Shown here: positions 54,420 to 62,885 of the stretch, piece after piece | How the letters are laid out: each line of letters starts with the position of its first letter | Position numbering within the stretch: the stretch's first letter is position 1 | NCBI RefSeq assembly: GCF_018455725.1 | Contig: NZ_JAHCLR010000023.1 | Location: 18,244 to 82,243, forward strand | DNA length: 64,000 nt | Reading direction: 5' to 3' | DNA from: Mycolicibacter acidiphilus | Lineage (GTDB): Bacteria > Actinomycetota > Actinomycetes > Mycobacteriales > Mycobacteriaceae | Program-made: the position numbers and the translations under genes | Notes under the pieces: model-generated | Databases searched by the model: none | The model's input: the letters and a program-made list of their open reading frames with translations, nothing else | What the model was told of the DNA's origin: nothing

Positions 54420-55693
54420 GCGAGTCAAAGTCAGGTTCATGCGCCGGTCCCGGTGTCGGCTCTCCTTCGTCGAGCCTCGCCGAACCGTCGGTCCGTACCC
54501 CGAAGCCGCTGCCCGACGGGGTCAGCCAGGCCACCATCGGGGTGCGCGGCGGCCTGCTGCGCTCGCAGTTCGACGAGACCTCCGAGGCGCTGTTCCTCAA
54601 CTCCGGCTACGTCTATGAATCCGCGGCAGCCGCCGAGCAGGCGTTCACCGGCGAAGTGGACCGGTTCGTCTACTCGCGCTACGGCAACCCGACCGTGTCG
54701 ATGTTCGAGGAGCGGTTGCGCCTGATCGAGGGCGCTCCGGCGGCATTCGCCACCGCCAGCGGGATGGCGGCGGTGTTCGTGGCACTCGGTGCGCTGCTCG
54801 GCGCCGGCGATCGACTGGTGGCCGCCCGCAGCCTGTTCGGGTCGTGCTTCGTGATCTGCAACGAGATCCTGCCGCGCTGGGGGGTGGAGACCGTCTTCGT
54901 CGACGGCGACGACCCGGCGCAGTGGGCGGAGGCACTGTCGGTGCCGACCCAGGCGGTGTTCTTCGAGACGCCGTCGAACCCGATGCAGTCGCTGGTCGAC
55001 ATCGCCGCCGTCTGCGAACTGGCGCACGCCGCCGGCGCAAAGGTGGTGCTGGACAACGTCTTCGCGACTCCGCTGCTGCAGCAGGGCTTTCCGCTCGGCG
55101 TGGACGTGGTGGTGTACTCCGGCACCAAACACCTCGACGGGCAGGGCCGGGTGCTGGGCGGCGCGATCCTCGGGGACAAGGAGTTCATCACCGGGCCGGT
55201 GCAGCAACTGATGCGGCACACCGGGCCGGCGATCAGCGCGTTCAACGCCTGGCTGCTGCTGAAAGGCCTTGAGACACTGGCGATCCGGGTGGACTACGCC
55301 AACTCCGCGGCACTACGTATCGCGGAATTCCTGGAGCAGCACCCGGCGGTGTCCTGGGTCCGCTACCCGTTCCTGGCGTCGCACCCGCAACACGAACTCG
55401 CCAAGCGGCAGATGACCGGCGGCGGCACCGTCATCACCTTCGAACTGGACGCGCCCGACGGCGGCGAGAAGCAGCGCGCGTTCGAGGTGCTGGACAAGCT
55501 GCAGCTGATCGACATCTCCAACAACCTCGGCGACGCGAAGACACTGATCACCCACCCGGCGACCACCACCCATCGGGCGATGGGGCCGGAGGGTCGGGCG
55601 GCGATCGGGCTCGGCGACGGCGTGGTGCGGATCTCGGTGGGCTTGGAGGGCACCGACGACCTGATCGCCGACCTTGGGCAGGCGCTGGGCTAG
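54416..55693 (+). CDS. metZ: O-succinylhomoserine sulfhydrylase MetZ
   Basis: 425-aa PLP enzyme of the Cys/Met-metabolism family that makes homocysteine from O-succinylhomoserine and sulfide. PLP lysine in VYSGTKHLDGQG; SRYGNPTV and ETPSNPMQ are the usual substrate-site blocks. It is about 20 residues longer than the usual enzyme at the N-terminus (a Ser/Pro/Gly-rich lead before VRTPKPLPDGVS); no conserved start codon for the shorter form was recognised in that lead. It is coupled to the rhodanese gene. Confidence 0.94.
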   Translation: MSESKSGSCAGPGVGSPSSSLAEPSVRTPKPLPDGVSQATIGVRGGLLRSQFDETSEALFLNSGYVYESAAAAEQAFTGEVDRFVYSRYGNPTVSMFEERLRLIEGAPAAFATASGMAAVFVALGALLGAGDRLVAARSLFGSCFVICNEILPRWGVETVFVDGDDPAQWAEALSVPTQAVFFETPSNPMQSLVDIAAVCELAHAAGAKVVLDNVFATPLLQQGFPLGVDVVVYSGTKHLDGQGRVLGGAILGDKEFITGPVQQLMRHTGPAISAFNAWLLLKGLETLAIRVDYANSAALRIAEFLEQHPAVSWVRYPFLASHPQHELAKRQMTGGGTVITFELDAPDGGEKQRAFEVLDKLQLIDISNNLGDAKTLITHPATTTHRAMGPEGRAAIGLGDGVVRISVGLEGTDDLIADLGQALG

Positions 55694-55700
55694 CCGCGCA

Positions 55701-57104
55701 CTACCCGGCTTTCGGCGGGGAGCTCTCGATGGTCTCGGCCCGTTCGGTCGCCGCCAGCGCGCCGCCGTCGTCGGCCAGGCGGGCCATCGCCAACCGGGCG
55801 TAGATCATCTGACTGGTGATCGTCATCTGGTCGCGACCGCGCCCGACGAACGAGATGCCCCACGCGATGATCGTGGTGAGCCGGTTCTTGTGGCCGACCA
55901 GGTAGTACAGGTGCAGCACCAGCCAGGTCAGCCAGGCCAGGAACCCGCCGAGCTCCACCTTGCCGACCTTCGCCACCGCGCTGTAGCGGGAGATGGTCGC
56001 CATGCTGCCCTTGTCGAAGTACTTGAACGGCGCCCGGTTCGCCGGGTCGTCGTGCCCCTTGAGTCCACGCTTGATGGTCTTGGTCGCATATGTCGCACCC
56101 TGGATCGCACCCTGCGCCATGCCGGGCACCCCGGGAACGCTCATCAGGTCGCCGACCACGAAGACGTTCGGGTGCCCCTTGACGGTCAGGTCGGGTTCGA
56201 CGATCACCCGACCGGCGCGGTCGACGCCGGTGCCGTTGGTCTGCTCGGCGATCATCTTGCCCAGCGGGCTGGCCTGCACGCCGGCCGCCCACACCTTGCA
56301 GGCGGTCTCGATGCGATGCTCGGTGCCGTCCTTCTCCTTGATGGTGATGCCCTGGTAGTCCACGGCGGTCACCATCGAGTTGAGCCGGATCTCCACGCCC
56401 ATCTTCGTCAGCCGTTGGCTCGCCTTGAGCCCGAGCTTCTCGCCCATCGGGGCCAGCACCGCCGAGCCGGCGTCGAGCAGGATGACCCGGCAGTCGCTGG
56501 GCTTGATGGTGCGGAACGCGCCCGCCAGGGTCCGGTCGGCCAGTTCGGCGATCTGCCCGGCCACCTCGACGCCGGTCGGCCCGGCGCCGACGACGACGAA
56601 CGTCAGCCGGCGTTCCCGCTCGGCGGGGTCGATGGCGACCTCGGCGGCTTCGAACGCACCGAGGATGCGGCCGCGCAGCTCCAGCGCGTCGTCGATGGTC
56701 TTCATGCCCGGGGCGTAGGTCGCGAACTGGTCGTTGCCGAAGTAGGACTGCTGCGCGCCAGCGGCGACGATCAGGCTGTCGTAGCGCGTCACGGTGTGGA
56801 TGTTCATCAGCCGCGACGTCACGGTCTGCTCGGCCAGGTCGATGTCCTCGACGTCGCCGAGCAGCACCCGGATGTTGCGCTGTTTGGCCAGCACCAGGCG
56901 GGTGGTCGGGGCGATCTCGCCCTCGGAGAGGATGCCGGTGGCCACCTGGTAGAGCAGCGGCTGGAACAGGTGGCTGGTGGTCTTGGAGATCAGCGTGACG
57001 TCGACGTCGGCGCGCTTGAGCGCCTTGGCCGCGTTGAGCCCGCCGAACCCGCTGCCGATGATGGCCACCCGGTGACGCTGTGTGGCGGTGGTGCTGGTGT
57101 TCAT
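55701..57104 (-). CDS. ndhA: Type II NADH dehydrogenase NdhA
   Basis: 467-aa membrane-associated FAD enzyme that passes electrons from NADH to menaquinone without pumping protons. FAD-binding GSGFGG near residue 15, the NADH-binding VVVGAGPTGVEVAG near residue 175, and C-terminal amphipathic membrane-association segment (LTWLVLHLYYLVGHKNR). The ATG at 57104 follows GGGGGGAA; upstream in-frame codons lack family likeness. The stop is eight bases from the metZ stop. The order metZ-ndhA is that of Rv0391-Rv0392c. Confidence 0.94.
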   Translation of the reverse strand: MNTSTTATQRHRVAIIGSGFGGLNAAKALKRADVDVTLISKTTSHLFQPLLYQVATGILSEGEIAPTTRLVLAKQRNIRVLLGDVEDIDLAEQTVTSRLMNIHTVTRYDSLIVAAGAQQSYFGNDQFATYAPGMKTIDDALELRGRILGAFEAAEVAIDPAERERRLTFVVVGAGPTGVEVAGQIAELADRTLAGAFRTIKPSDCRVILLDAGSAVLAPMGEKLGLKASQRLTKMGVEIRLNSMVTAVDYQGITIKEKDGTEHRIETACKVWAAGVQASPLGKMIAEQTNGTGVDRAGRVIVEPDLTVKGHPNVFVVGDLMSVPGVPGMAQGAIQGATYATKTIKRGLKGHDDPANRAPFKYFDKGSMATISRYSAVAKVGKVELGGFLAWLTWLVLHLYYLVGHKNRLTTIIAWGISFVGRGRDQMTITSQMIYARLAMARLADDGGALAATERAETIESSPPKAG

Positions 57105-57213
57105 CGTGTTCCCCCCGAAGCGCGCCGACCGTCGGGCCGGCCGGTCAGCTGCCACCGTAATCGGGACCGGAAACCGCCGACAACCCGCCTATCGTGTCAC
57201 GAGCAATCCGGGC

Positions 57214-58074
57214 TCAATCCCGGTGCTCGACGACCCCGGTGGCGTGCTGGGCGCGGTCCTCATAGGCGCGCCGGGCTTCGGTGTCGAGGTTCAGGAACAC
57301 CGTGTCGTTGCCCAGTTTCCGGCTGAGCCAACGTCGTCCCCGGTCCGGCAGCAGCATCGCCAGGATCGACGTGGAGCGGATCGAACCCGGCACCGACAGT
57401 TGGGTTTTCGGCTTGGTCAACACCTTGACCACGCCGGCGGCGATGTCGGCCGGCTCAACGGCCTGCTGCGCCTTGGAGACCGCGGTGGTGCCCGAGATCA
57501 GTTCGGTGTTGGTGAATGTCGGCAGCACGGCGCTGACGTCGACGCCGCGCGGCGCGAACTCGTCGGACAGCGCGGTGGTCAGTCCCACCACGCCGAACTT
57601 GGTCGCGGCATACACCACCTGCCCGGGCACCGCGACCAGGCCGGCCACCGACGCGATGTTGACGATGTGTCCGCTGCCGCGCGCGACCATCTCCGGTAGC
57701 ACCAGCTGGCAGCCGTTGAGCACCCCGTAGAGGTTGACCTCGATCGCGGAGCGCAGCGTCTCGGTGGACTGGTCCAGGAACGGGCCGACCGGCATCACGC
57801 CGGCGTTGTTGATCAGCACGTCGATGCGGCCACCGCCGTCGGCGCGTGCTTTGTCCAGGAAGTCCGAGAAGGACGCACGGTCGGTGACGTCGAGGGGGTG
57901 CCCGGTGACCTGTCCGCGGCTGTTCAACTCGGCGATCGCCTTGTCGAGCACGTCGACGTCGCGGTCGCCGATCACGACTCGGGCGCCGCGCGCCAGCAGT
58001 GCCTCGGCGGTGGCGCGCCCGATACCGCGGGCGGCGCCGGTGATGACGATGTTCTTACCCCGAATACGATCCAC
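57214..58074 (-). CDS. Short-chain dehydrogenase/reductase
   Basis: SDR of about 286 aa with TGAARGIG, LINNAGV, NIASVAG and YAATK, plus a C-terminal extension (SILAMLLPDRGRRWLSRKLG) that may bind membrane; this layout is common among mycobacterial SDRs of unknown substrate. The GTG at 58074 was preferred to a TTG at 58098, because the SDR fold starts right after it. It has no close partner: the PEP-mutase-family gene upstream ends 53 bases away on the same strand. Confidence 0.85.
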   Translation of the reverse strand: MDRIRGKNIVITGAARGIGRATAEALLARGARVVIGDRDVDVLDKAIAELNSRGQVTGHPLDVTDRASFSDFLDKARADGGGRIDVLINNAGVMPVGPFLDQSTETLRSAIEVNLYGVLNGCQLVLPEMVARGSGHIVNIASVAGLVAVPGQVVYAATKFGVVGLTTALSDEFAPRGVDVSAVLPTFTNTELISGTTAVSKAQQAVEPADIAAGVVKVLTKPKTQLSVPGSIRSTSILAMLLPDRGRRWLSRKLGNDTVFLNLDTEARRAYEDRAQHATGVVEHRD

Positions 58075-58126
58075 GCCGCCGAACTTAACAGGTGTCAAGT
58101 TCGACGGCGCGGGTTTCGGTGGACTG

Positions 58127-58894
58127 CTACGCCCAGCGGCCGAGGATCTCGCCGGCCTGCTTGGCCAGCGCCACCTGGAACAGCGGGCCGAAGCTGACCC
58201 GGGCGATCCCGGCCTGCGTGAACGTGGCGGGGTCGTCGGAGTCCGGTGCCGACAGCGCGTTGACCGGCTTCTTCAGCCCGGCGGCCAGTGCGGTCAGCGT
58301 CGCCGCGTCGTGGCGGCCCACCGGGTAGAGCACGTCGGCCCCGGCGTCGGCGCAGGCGTTGAGCCGGGCGATCACGCGGTCGATCCGGTCGGCGTCGTCG
58401 CCGTCCTTGCGCATGAACAGGTCGGTGCGGGCGTTGATCACCACGTGGGTGCCGTCGACCTCGGCGGCGTCCCGCAGTGCGGCGACGAACTCGGCGTGCT
58501 CGGCGGTCGAGCGCAGCCGCTTCTCCTGGCTGTGCACGGTGTCCTCGATGTTCAGCCCGATGCCGCCGGCCTCCAGCAGGCCCTCGATCAGCCGGACCGG
58601 GGTCTCGTTGTACCCGGACTCCAGGTCGACCGAGACCGGCACGTCGACGGCGTCGGTGATCTGGCGAACCCGGGCCAGCACGTCGCGGAACGTCATGCCT
58701 TCGCCGTCGGATTTGCCCATCGACTCGGCGACGGGCTTGCTGCCGATCGTCAGCGCTTTGAACCCGGCCGCGACGGCCAGTTTCGCCGACCACACGTCCC
58801 AGACCGTCGGCAGGATGACTGGATTGCCCGGCTGGTGCATCGCCAGGAACGCCGCTGCCCGCTGGGTGAGAACCTCGTGACTCGTCATTTTCAC
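58127..58894 (-). CDS. Isocitrate lyase/PEP mutase family protein
   Basis: 255-aa beta-barrel protein of the PEP mutase/isocitrate lyase superfamily: VDLESGYNETP and GLNIEDTVH contain the metal-binding acidic residues, and INARTDLFM the conserved RTD block. The active-site KKCGH-type loop of isocitrate lyases is missing, as in oxaloacetate hydrolase or carboxyphosphonoenolpyruvate-like members. It probably cleaves or makes a C-C or C-P bond in a 2-oxoacid. It is followed on the same strand by the SDR. Confidence 0.88.
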   Translation of the reverse strand: MKMTSHEVLTQRAAAFLAMHQPGNPVILPTVWDVWSAKLAVAAGFKALTIGSKPVAESMGKSDGEGMTFRDVLARVRQITDAVDVPVSVDLESGYNETPVRLIEGLLEAGGIGLNIEDTVHSQEKRLRSTAEHAEFVAALRDAAEVDGTHVVINARTDLFMRKDGDDADRIDRVIARLNACADAGADVLYPVGRHDAATLTALAAGLKKPVNALSAPDSDDPATFTQAGIARVSFGPLFQVALAKQAGEILGRWA

Positions 58895-59235
58895 AACTCT
58901 TCCATGTCGTATTTAGCGGGGTAAAGCCGGGGGCGGGTGCCTGGGGGTGATTCGCGGGAGTCCCTGAGTGCTCCCTCGGGGCTTACCGCGTCGCGGCTGC
59001 CACCCGGGACGGCGCCGTACACATAAATATTTCAGTTCCGAGACCAGTTGACCTTCGATATTGCTGTCAAACGAGTACCGCGAATTATGTTGTGGCAGTG
59101 ACTATTAACGTCTTCCGGTGGAGCGTGAGCTTCGTTACTCTGACGCTGCGCTAATCCAGACGGTCGGCTTATCCGAACTGGATATCAGCGGAATCATGCA
59201 TTGCACATCAACAACCGTTACAAGGGAGACAGACA
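58895..59235. other. Intergenic region before the PGRS gene
   Basis: About 340 bases without a convincing gene. It is clearly less GC-rich than its surroundings, especially from 59020 onward (ACATAAATATTTCAG and TTGCTGTCAAACGAG). GGTAAAGCC (58920-58928) and GGCTTACC (58979-58986) form an imperfect inverted repeat. The divergent promoters of the PEP-mutase-family and PGRS genes must lie here, but no -35/-10 pair is clear enough to assign. Confidence 0.5.
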
Positions 59236-60858
59236 GTGGCTGGTCGGCGCGGTAGGAACGTCAATCGTCGGCAGGGCCGGCGCAGTCAGGTGGCCGGTGC
59301 CGGTGCCGCAGCAGGAGCGTTCCTGGCGCTCGGCCTGGCACCGCTCACCGGTGCGCCCACCGCCGGCGCCGAAGACATGGACTGGCTCTTCGAGATGTTC
59401 CCGCAGGCCGACGTCTCCGGTTCGGCCGCCGATGCCCCAAGTGCGCCGCTGTTTCCGACCTGGTCCGAGGAGATGTCGAACCTGCAGAGCGACATCGGAC
59501 TGCAGATCCAGTTCTTCGATGAGAACCTGAACTCCGGGTACGGGTCTGACTACCTCCTGCTCGAGGGGCTTGAGCAGGCCTGGATCACCAGCTCGCTGGG
59601 GCAGACGGTCGATAACGAGATCAACCACGCCGCCGGCGAGTTCCTGATCGGCAACGGCGCCAACGGGATCGACGGTGGCACGCTGGCTCAGGCCGTCGGC
59701 GGTGCTGGTGGAGCCTGGTTCGGTGACGGTGGCACCGGCGGTACCGACGCCGACGGCGTCGGCGGAGCGGGTGGGGATGCCGGTCTGATAGGAGCCGGTG
59801 GTCACGGTGGTGCCGGCGCCGACGGCGGGGCCGGTGGTGCGGGCGGCACCGGTGGAACCGTGATGGGTGACGGCGGTGTCGGCGGAACCGGCGGGACCGG
59901 GGTAGACAGTGGCACCGGCGGGGCGGGCGGAGCGGGTGGTGCGGCCTTGGGCTCGCTGTGGGGCCAGGGTGGTGCCGGCGGCGTCGGCGGTGCAGGCGGG
60001 GGCGCATCGACCGTTGGCGACGATGCCCCTGCCAACGGTGGGACCGGTGGAGTCGGTGGAGTCGGCGGTGCCGGAACCGATTTCGGCGGCTCCGGTGGGG
60101 TCGGCGGGGCTGGGGGCGACGCCCACGCAGATGTTGTCGCGATCGGCGGTGACGGCGGGCAGGGCGGTGCCGCCGGCGCCTCCACCGCGACCGACTCGCT
60201 GACGGGGGCCGGCGGCACCGGCGGTGCGGGCGGAGCGGCGCTCGCCGACGGTCCCGGCGGCCACGCGACCGGCGGCGTCGGTGGGGCCGGCGGCGCCGGG
60301 GTTTCCGTTGCACATGGAACGGATGCGTCGTCGTTTGAAGCCGGGAACGGCGGGACCGGCGGCAGTGCGACCGCCGACGGGTCACACGGGGTCGCCACCG
60401 GGGGCGCTGGTGGGGTAGGTGGCACCGGTGGTGCGGGCGCGACCGACTCGCGTGTCGGTGAGACGACCCACATACCCGGCAAAGCCGGCGACGGTGGTGC
60501 TGGCGGGGCGGCCACCAGTGGTGGCGCCGACGGCACCGCCATCGGTGGCGTCGGTGGGGCGGGCGGGACCGGCGGGCCGGGTGGCGACGGCGAAGACGGA
60601 TTCGGCGGGCTGGCCGGTAATGGCGGTGGCGGTGGTGTGGCGACCGCCGATGGTGAAGACGGCAGCGCGAACGGCGGTGACGGCGGTGCCGGCGGCCACG
60701 GTGGTACCGACGGACCCGGTGTGGGTTCCGGTCTCCAGTCGGTGGGTGGTTACGGCGGCATCGGCGGCGGCGGGATCGCCACCGGTGCCGGCGGCACCGT
60801 GACACTCGGCGTCGGGGGCCACGACGGCCCGAACGCGCCGAAGATCCCCGCGTTGTAG
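59236..60858 (+). CDS. PGRS-type glycine-rich exported protein without PE domain
   Basis: 540-aa protein. The N-terminus (residues 1-48) is a basic lead (RRGRNVNRRQGRR) followed by a hydrophobic Ala-rich core ending TAGAED, i.e. a signal peptide rather than a PE domain. Residues 50-140 are acidic and non-repetitive; from about 145 to the end runs a PGRS domain of GGxGG/GGAGG triplet-like repeats, ending DGPNAPKIPAL. PGRS domains form polyglycine-II-like layers and are exposed at the surface. Export by the Sec or Tat route is implied (the RR pairs suit Tat); ESX export is not, as no PE or YxxxE is seen. GTG start at 59236. Confidence 0.85.
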   Translation: MAGRRGRNVNRRQGRRSQVAGAGAAAGAFLALGLAPLTGAPTAGAEDMDWLFEMFPQADVSGSAADAPSAPLFPTWSEEMSNLQSDIGLQIQFFDENLNSGYGSDYLLLEGLEQAWITSSLGQTVDNEINHAAGEFLIGNGANGIDGGTLAQAVGGAGGAWFGDGGTGGTDADGVGGAGGDAGLIGAGGHGGAGADGGAGGAGGTGGTVMGDGGVGGTGGTGVDSGTGGAGGAGGAALGSLWGQGGAGGVGGAGGGASTVGDDAPANGGTGGVGGVGGAGTDFGGSGGVGGAGGDAHADVVAIGGDGGQGGAAGASTATDSLTGAGGTGGAGGAALADGPGGHATGGVGGAGGAGVSVAHGTDASSFEAGNGGTGGSATADGSHGVATGGAGGVGGTGGAGATDSRVGETTHIPGKAGDGGAGGAATSGGADGTAIGGVGGAGGTGGPGGDGEDGFGGLAGNGGGGGVATADGEDGSANGGDGGAGGHGGTDGPGVGSGLQSVGGYGGIGGGGIATGAGGTVTLGVGGHDGPNAPKIPAL

Positions 60859-60862
60859 CGCA

Positions 60863-61447
60863 CTACGCCGGGCCGACCGCGCGCCCCAGGAAGGCCATCA
60901 GCGTCACGGTCGGTGAAGCGCCGTCCGGTACGGGCTGCGCCGGCCCGAAGCCACCGGGCCGGCGCAGGGCATCTTCGGGTACCGAATCCACCAGCCTGCG
61001 ACAGAAGACCAGCAGCGCGTAGGGCAACTCCAGTGATCCCCCGAGGGACCGGTGCAGATCCCAGCTGTGGATCGCCAGGTCGCAGACGGGCAGCGCCAGG
61101 ACGCGACGCAGGGGCACCTCGCCCTGCGGGGTCACGCGTGGCGCGTCGAGGTCCGCACCGGGCAGCGCCTCGGCCAGTCGAGCGTCCAACTCATGCAGTC
61201 GCGCCATCGGATCGTCAGCGGTGAAGTCGGCCGGTGCCGACGGGCCGGCCCAGACCTCACCGCCCTCGATCAGCGTGATGATCTTCGTCGCACTGCCGGT
61301 GGCATGGGCCACCAACTCCCGAACGCTCCACTCGTCGAGATTGGACGGCTTATCCCAACTGTCGTCCGGAACCTGTTGTGCCGCTTGGATGAAGAGCTTC
61401 AGCGCGGCGATTGCCGGCGGGCCGATCGGTGCGGGTGCGTCTGTCAT
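60863..61447 (-). CDS. TIGR03086-type / mycothiol-dependent maleylpyruvate isomerase-like protein
   Basis: 194-aa DinB-fold protein with the start DAPAPIGPPAIAALKLFIQAAQQVPDD... and the W-V-R-E-L helix (EWSVRELVAHATGSA) typical of actinobacterial TIGR03086/MDMPI N-terminal-like proteins; the histidines of HATG and of LAIHSWDLHR could bind metal. Members use mycothiol or act as metal-binding hydrolases. The reaction is unknown. It ends four bases after the PGRS gene on the opposite strand. Confidence 0.8.
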   Translation of the reverse strand: MTDAPAPIGPPAIAALKLFIQAAQQVPDDSWDKPSNLDEWSVRELVAHATGSATKIITLIEGGEVWAGPSAPADFTADDPMARLHELDARLAEALPGADLDAPRVTPQGEVPLRRVLALPVCDLAIHSWDLHRSLGGSLELPYALLVFCRRLVDSVPEDALRRPGGFGPAQPVPDGASPTVTLMAFLGRAVGPA

Positions 61448-61472
61448 GGAGGCATCGTAGTGAACGAGGCTT

Positions 61473-62615
61473 CTACAACCCCAGATCCTTGGCGATGATC
61501 GTCTTCATGATCTCGTTGGTGCCGCCGTAGATGCTCTGGATGCGGGCGTCGACGAACGCCCGGGCCACCGGGTACTCGGTCATGTAGCCGTAGCCGCCGA
61601 ACAGTTGCAGGCACCGGTGCGCGACCCGGAACTGCAGGTCGGTGCTCCACCACTTCAACTTCGCCGCCCGTGTCGCGGTCAACTCCCCGGCCAGGTGCGC
61701 GGCGATGCAGTCATCGAGATACGTTCGGCCGACGTCCAATTCGGTGGCCACCTCGGCGAGGACGAACTGGGTGTTCTGGAACCCGGCGATCGGTGCGCCG
61801 AACGCCTGACGCTGCTGGACGTAGTCCAGCGTCTCGGCCAGCACACCCTCGGCGGCGGCGATCGCACCCACCCCGAGCGAGAGCCGCTCCTGGGGCAGGT
61901 TGCGCACCAACTGGTAGAAACCCTGCCCCTCCTCACCGAGCAGATTGGCAACCGGCACCCGCATGTCGGTGAACGCCAGCTCGGAGGTGTCCTGGGCGTG
62001 CAGGCCGATCTTGGCCAGGTTGCGGCCCCGGTGAAATCCCGGGGTGTCGGCCTCGACCACCAGCAACGACAGCCCCTTGTGCCGGTCTTGCCCGGTGCGC
62101 ACCGCGACCACGAACAGGTCACCGACCTGGCCGTTGGAGATGAACGTCTTCGACCCGTTGACCACGTAGTCGGCGGCGTCCCGGTGGGCGGTGGTGCGGA
62201 TGCCGGCCAGGTCGCTGCCGGTCCCGGGTTCGGTCATCGCGATGCCGAGCACGGTTTCGCCGGTCACCACGCCGGGCAGCCAGCGTCGCTGCTGTTCCTC
62301 GGTGGTCAGGTCGGTCAGGTACGGCAGCACGACGTCGTTCTGCAGGGAGAACGCGATCGCCTCACCGGCCGCCCCGGCCCGCTGCAGTTCGTCGACGACG
62401 ATCGCGTGGTAGCGGAAGTCATGCACCCCCGGGCCGCCCAGGTGCTCGGGGACCGGGAAGCCGAGCAGGCCCAGGCGGCCGGCTTCACCGAACAGCGACC
62501 GGTCCCAGCCGCCGGAGTTCTCGGCGTCGTCGTGCGCGGGCAGTACCGTCCGCCGCACGAAATCCCGGACCAGCTCCCGGAATTGGTGGTGCTCGGTGGT
62601 GTAGGTCAGACCCAT
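61473..62615 (-). CDS. Acyl-CoA dehydrogenase
   Basis: 380-aa FAD enzyme of the acyl-CoA dehydrogenase family, with the FAD/substrate strand IAMTEPGTGSDLAGI, YVVNGSKTFISNG, the LFGGYGYMTEYPVARAF helix and YGGTNEIMKTIIAKDLG at the C-terminus, where the catalytic glutamate of the common subgroup resides. It is a complete single-subunit type, unlike the FadE26-FadE27 pair. It lies upstream of the TIGR03086 gene on the same strand with 25 bases between. Substrate chain type unknown. Confidence 0.92.
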   Translation of the reverse strand: MGLTYTTEHHQFRELVRDFVRRTVLPAHDDAENSGGWDRSLFGEAGRLGLLGFPVPEHLGGPGVHDFRYHAIVVDELQRAGAAGEAIAFSLQNDVVLPYLTDLTTEEQQRRWLPGVVTGETVLGIAMTEPGTGSDLAGIRTTAHRDAADYVVNGSKTFISNGQVGDLFVVAVRTGQDRHKGLSLLVVEADTPGFHRGRNLAKIGLHAQDTSELAFTDMRVPVANLLGEEGQGFYQLVRNLPQERLSLGVGAIAAAEGVLAETLDYVQQRQAFGAPIAGFQNTQFVLAEVATELDVGRTYLDDCIAAHLAGELTATRAAKLKWWSTDLQFRVAHRCLQLFGGYGYMTEYPVARAFVDARIQSIYGGTNEIMKTIIAKDLGL

Positions 62616-62857
62616 GGTGGCGCTCCGGTCGTCGTGCGGTCGGCTGCCTTGTCAGCAGGATAGGTGCTGAGGCCGACGCCGTCGACGGGTTCGCCGCGCT
62701 GAAATTCGGATAACAGCCGCACATTTAAATCTTGGCGATTGAAAAAACGGTCGTCACGCGTTCACCGATCTTTAATTACGGCGTCGTTTCGCGGTCAATC
62801 GGCCGCTCTAATTTCGCGGTGGGTTCAATACCGGATCCATTCGTGACAGAGAAAGAG

Positions 62858-62882
62858 GGCGGTGTCATAGCGTCGTAGCAAC
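62858..62882 (+). repeat. IS30-family left terminal inverted repeat
   Basis: 25 bases beginning GGCGGTGTCATAGCG and ending GTAGCAAC. Its reverse complement agrees with the right end in 18 of 25 positions, the best-matched blocks being the outer GGCG and GTCA and the inner AGCAAC. It is preceded by GAG, the left copy of the target duplication. Confidence 0.78.
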
Positions 62883-62885
62883 GAG

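Noticed and set aside
59700-60800. Tandem short repeats that could suggest a repeat array or CRISPR
   Set aside because: The repeats keep one reading frame and encode GGxGG units of a PGRS protein; there is no constant repeat with unique spacers.
59621-60805. Long minus-strand open frame rich in Arg and His opposite the PGRS gene
   Set aside because: It is the mirror of the GGxGG repeat; composition follows the repeat on the other strand and there is no start signal or protein likeness.
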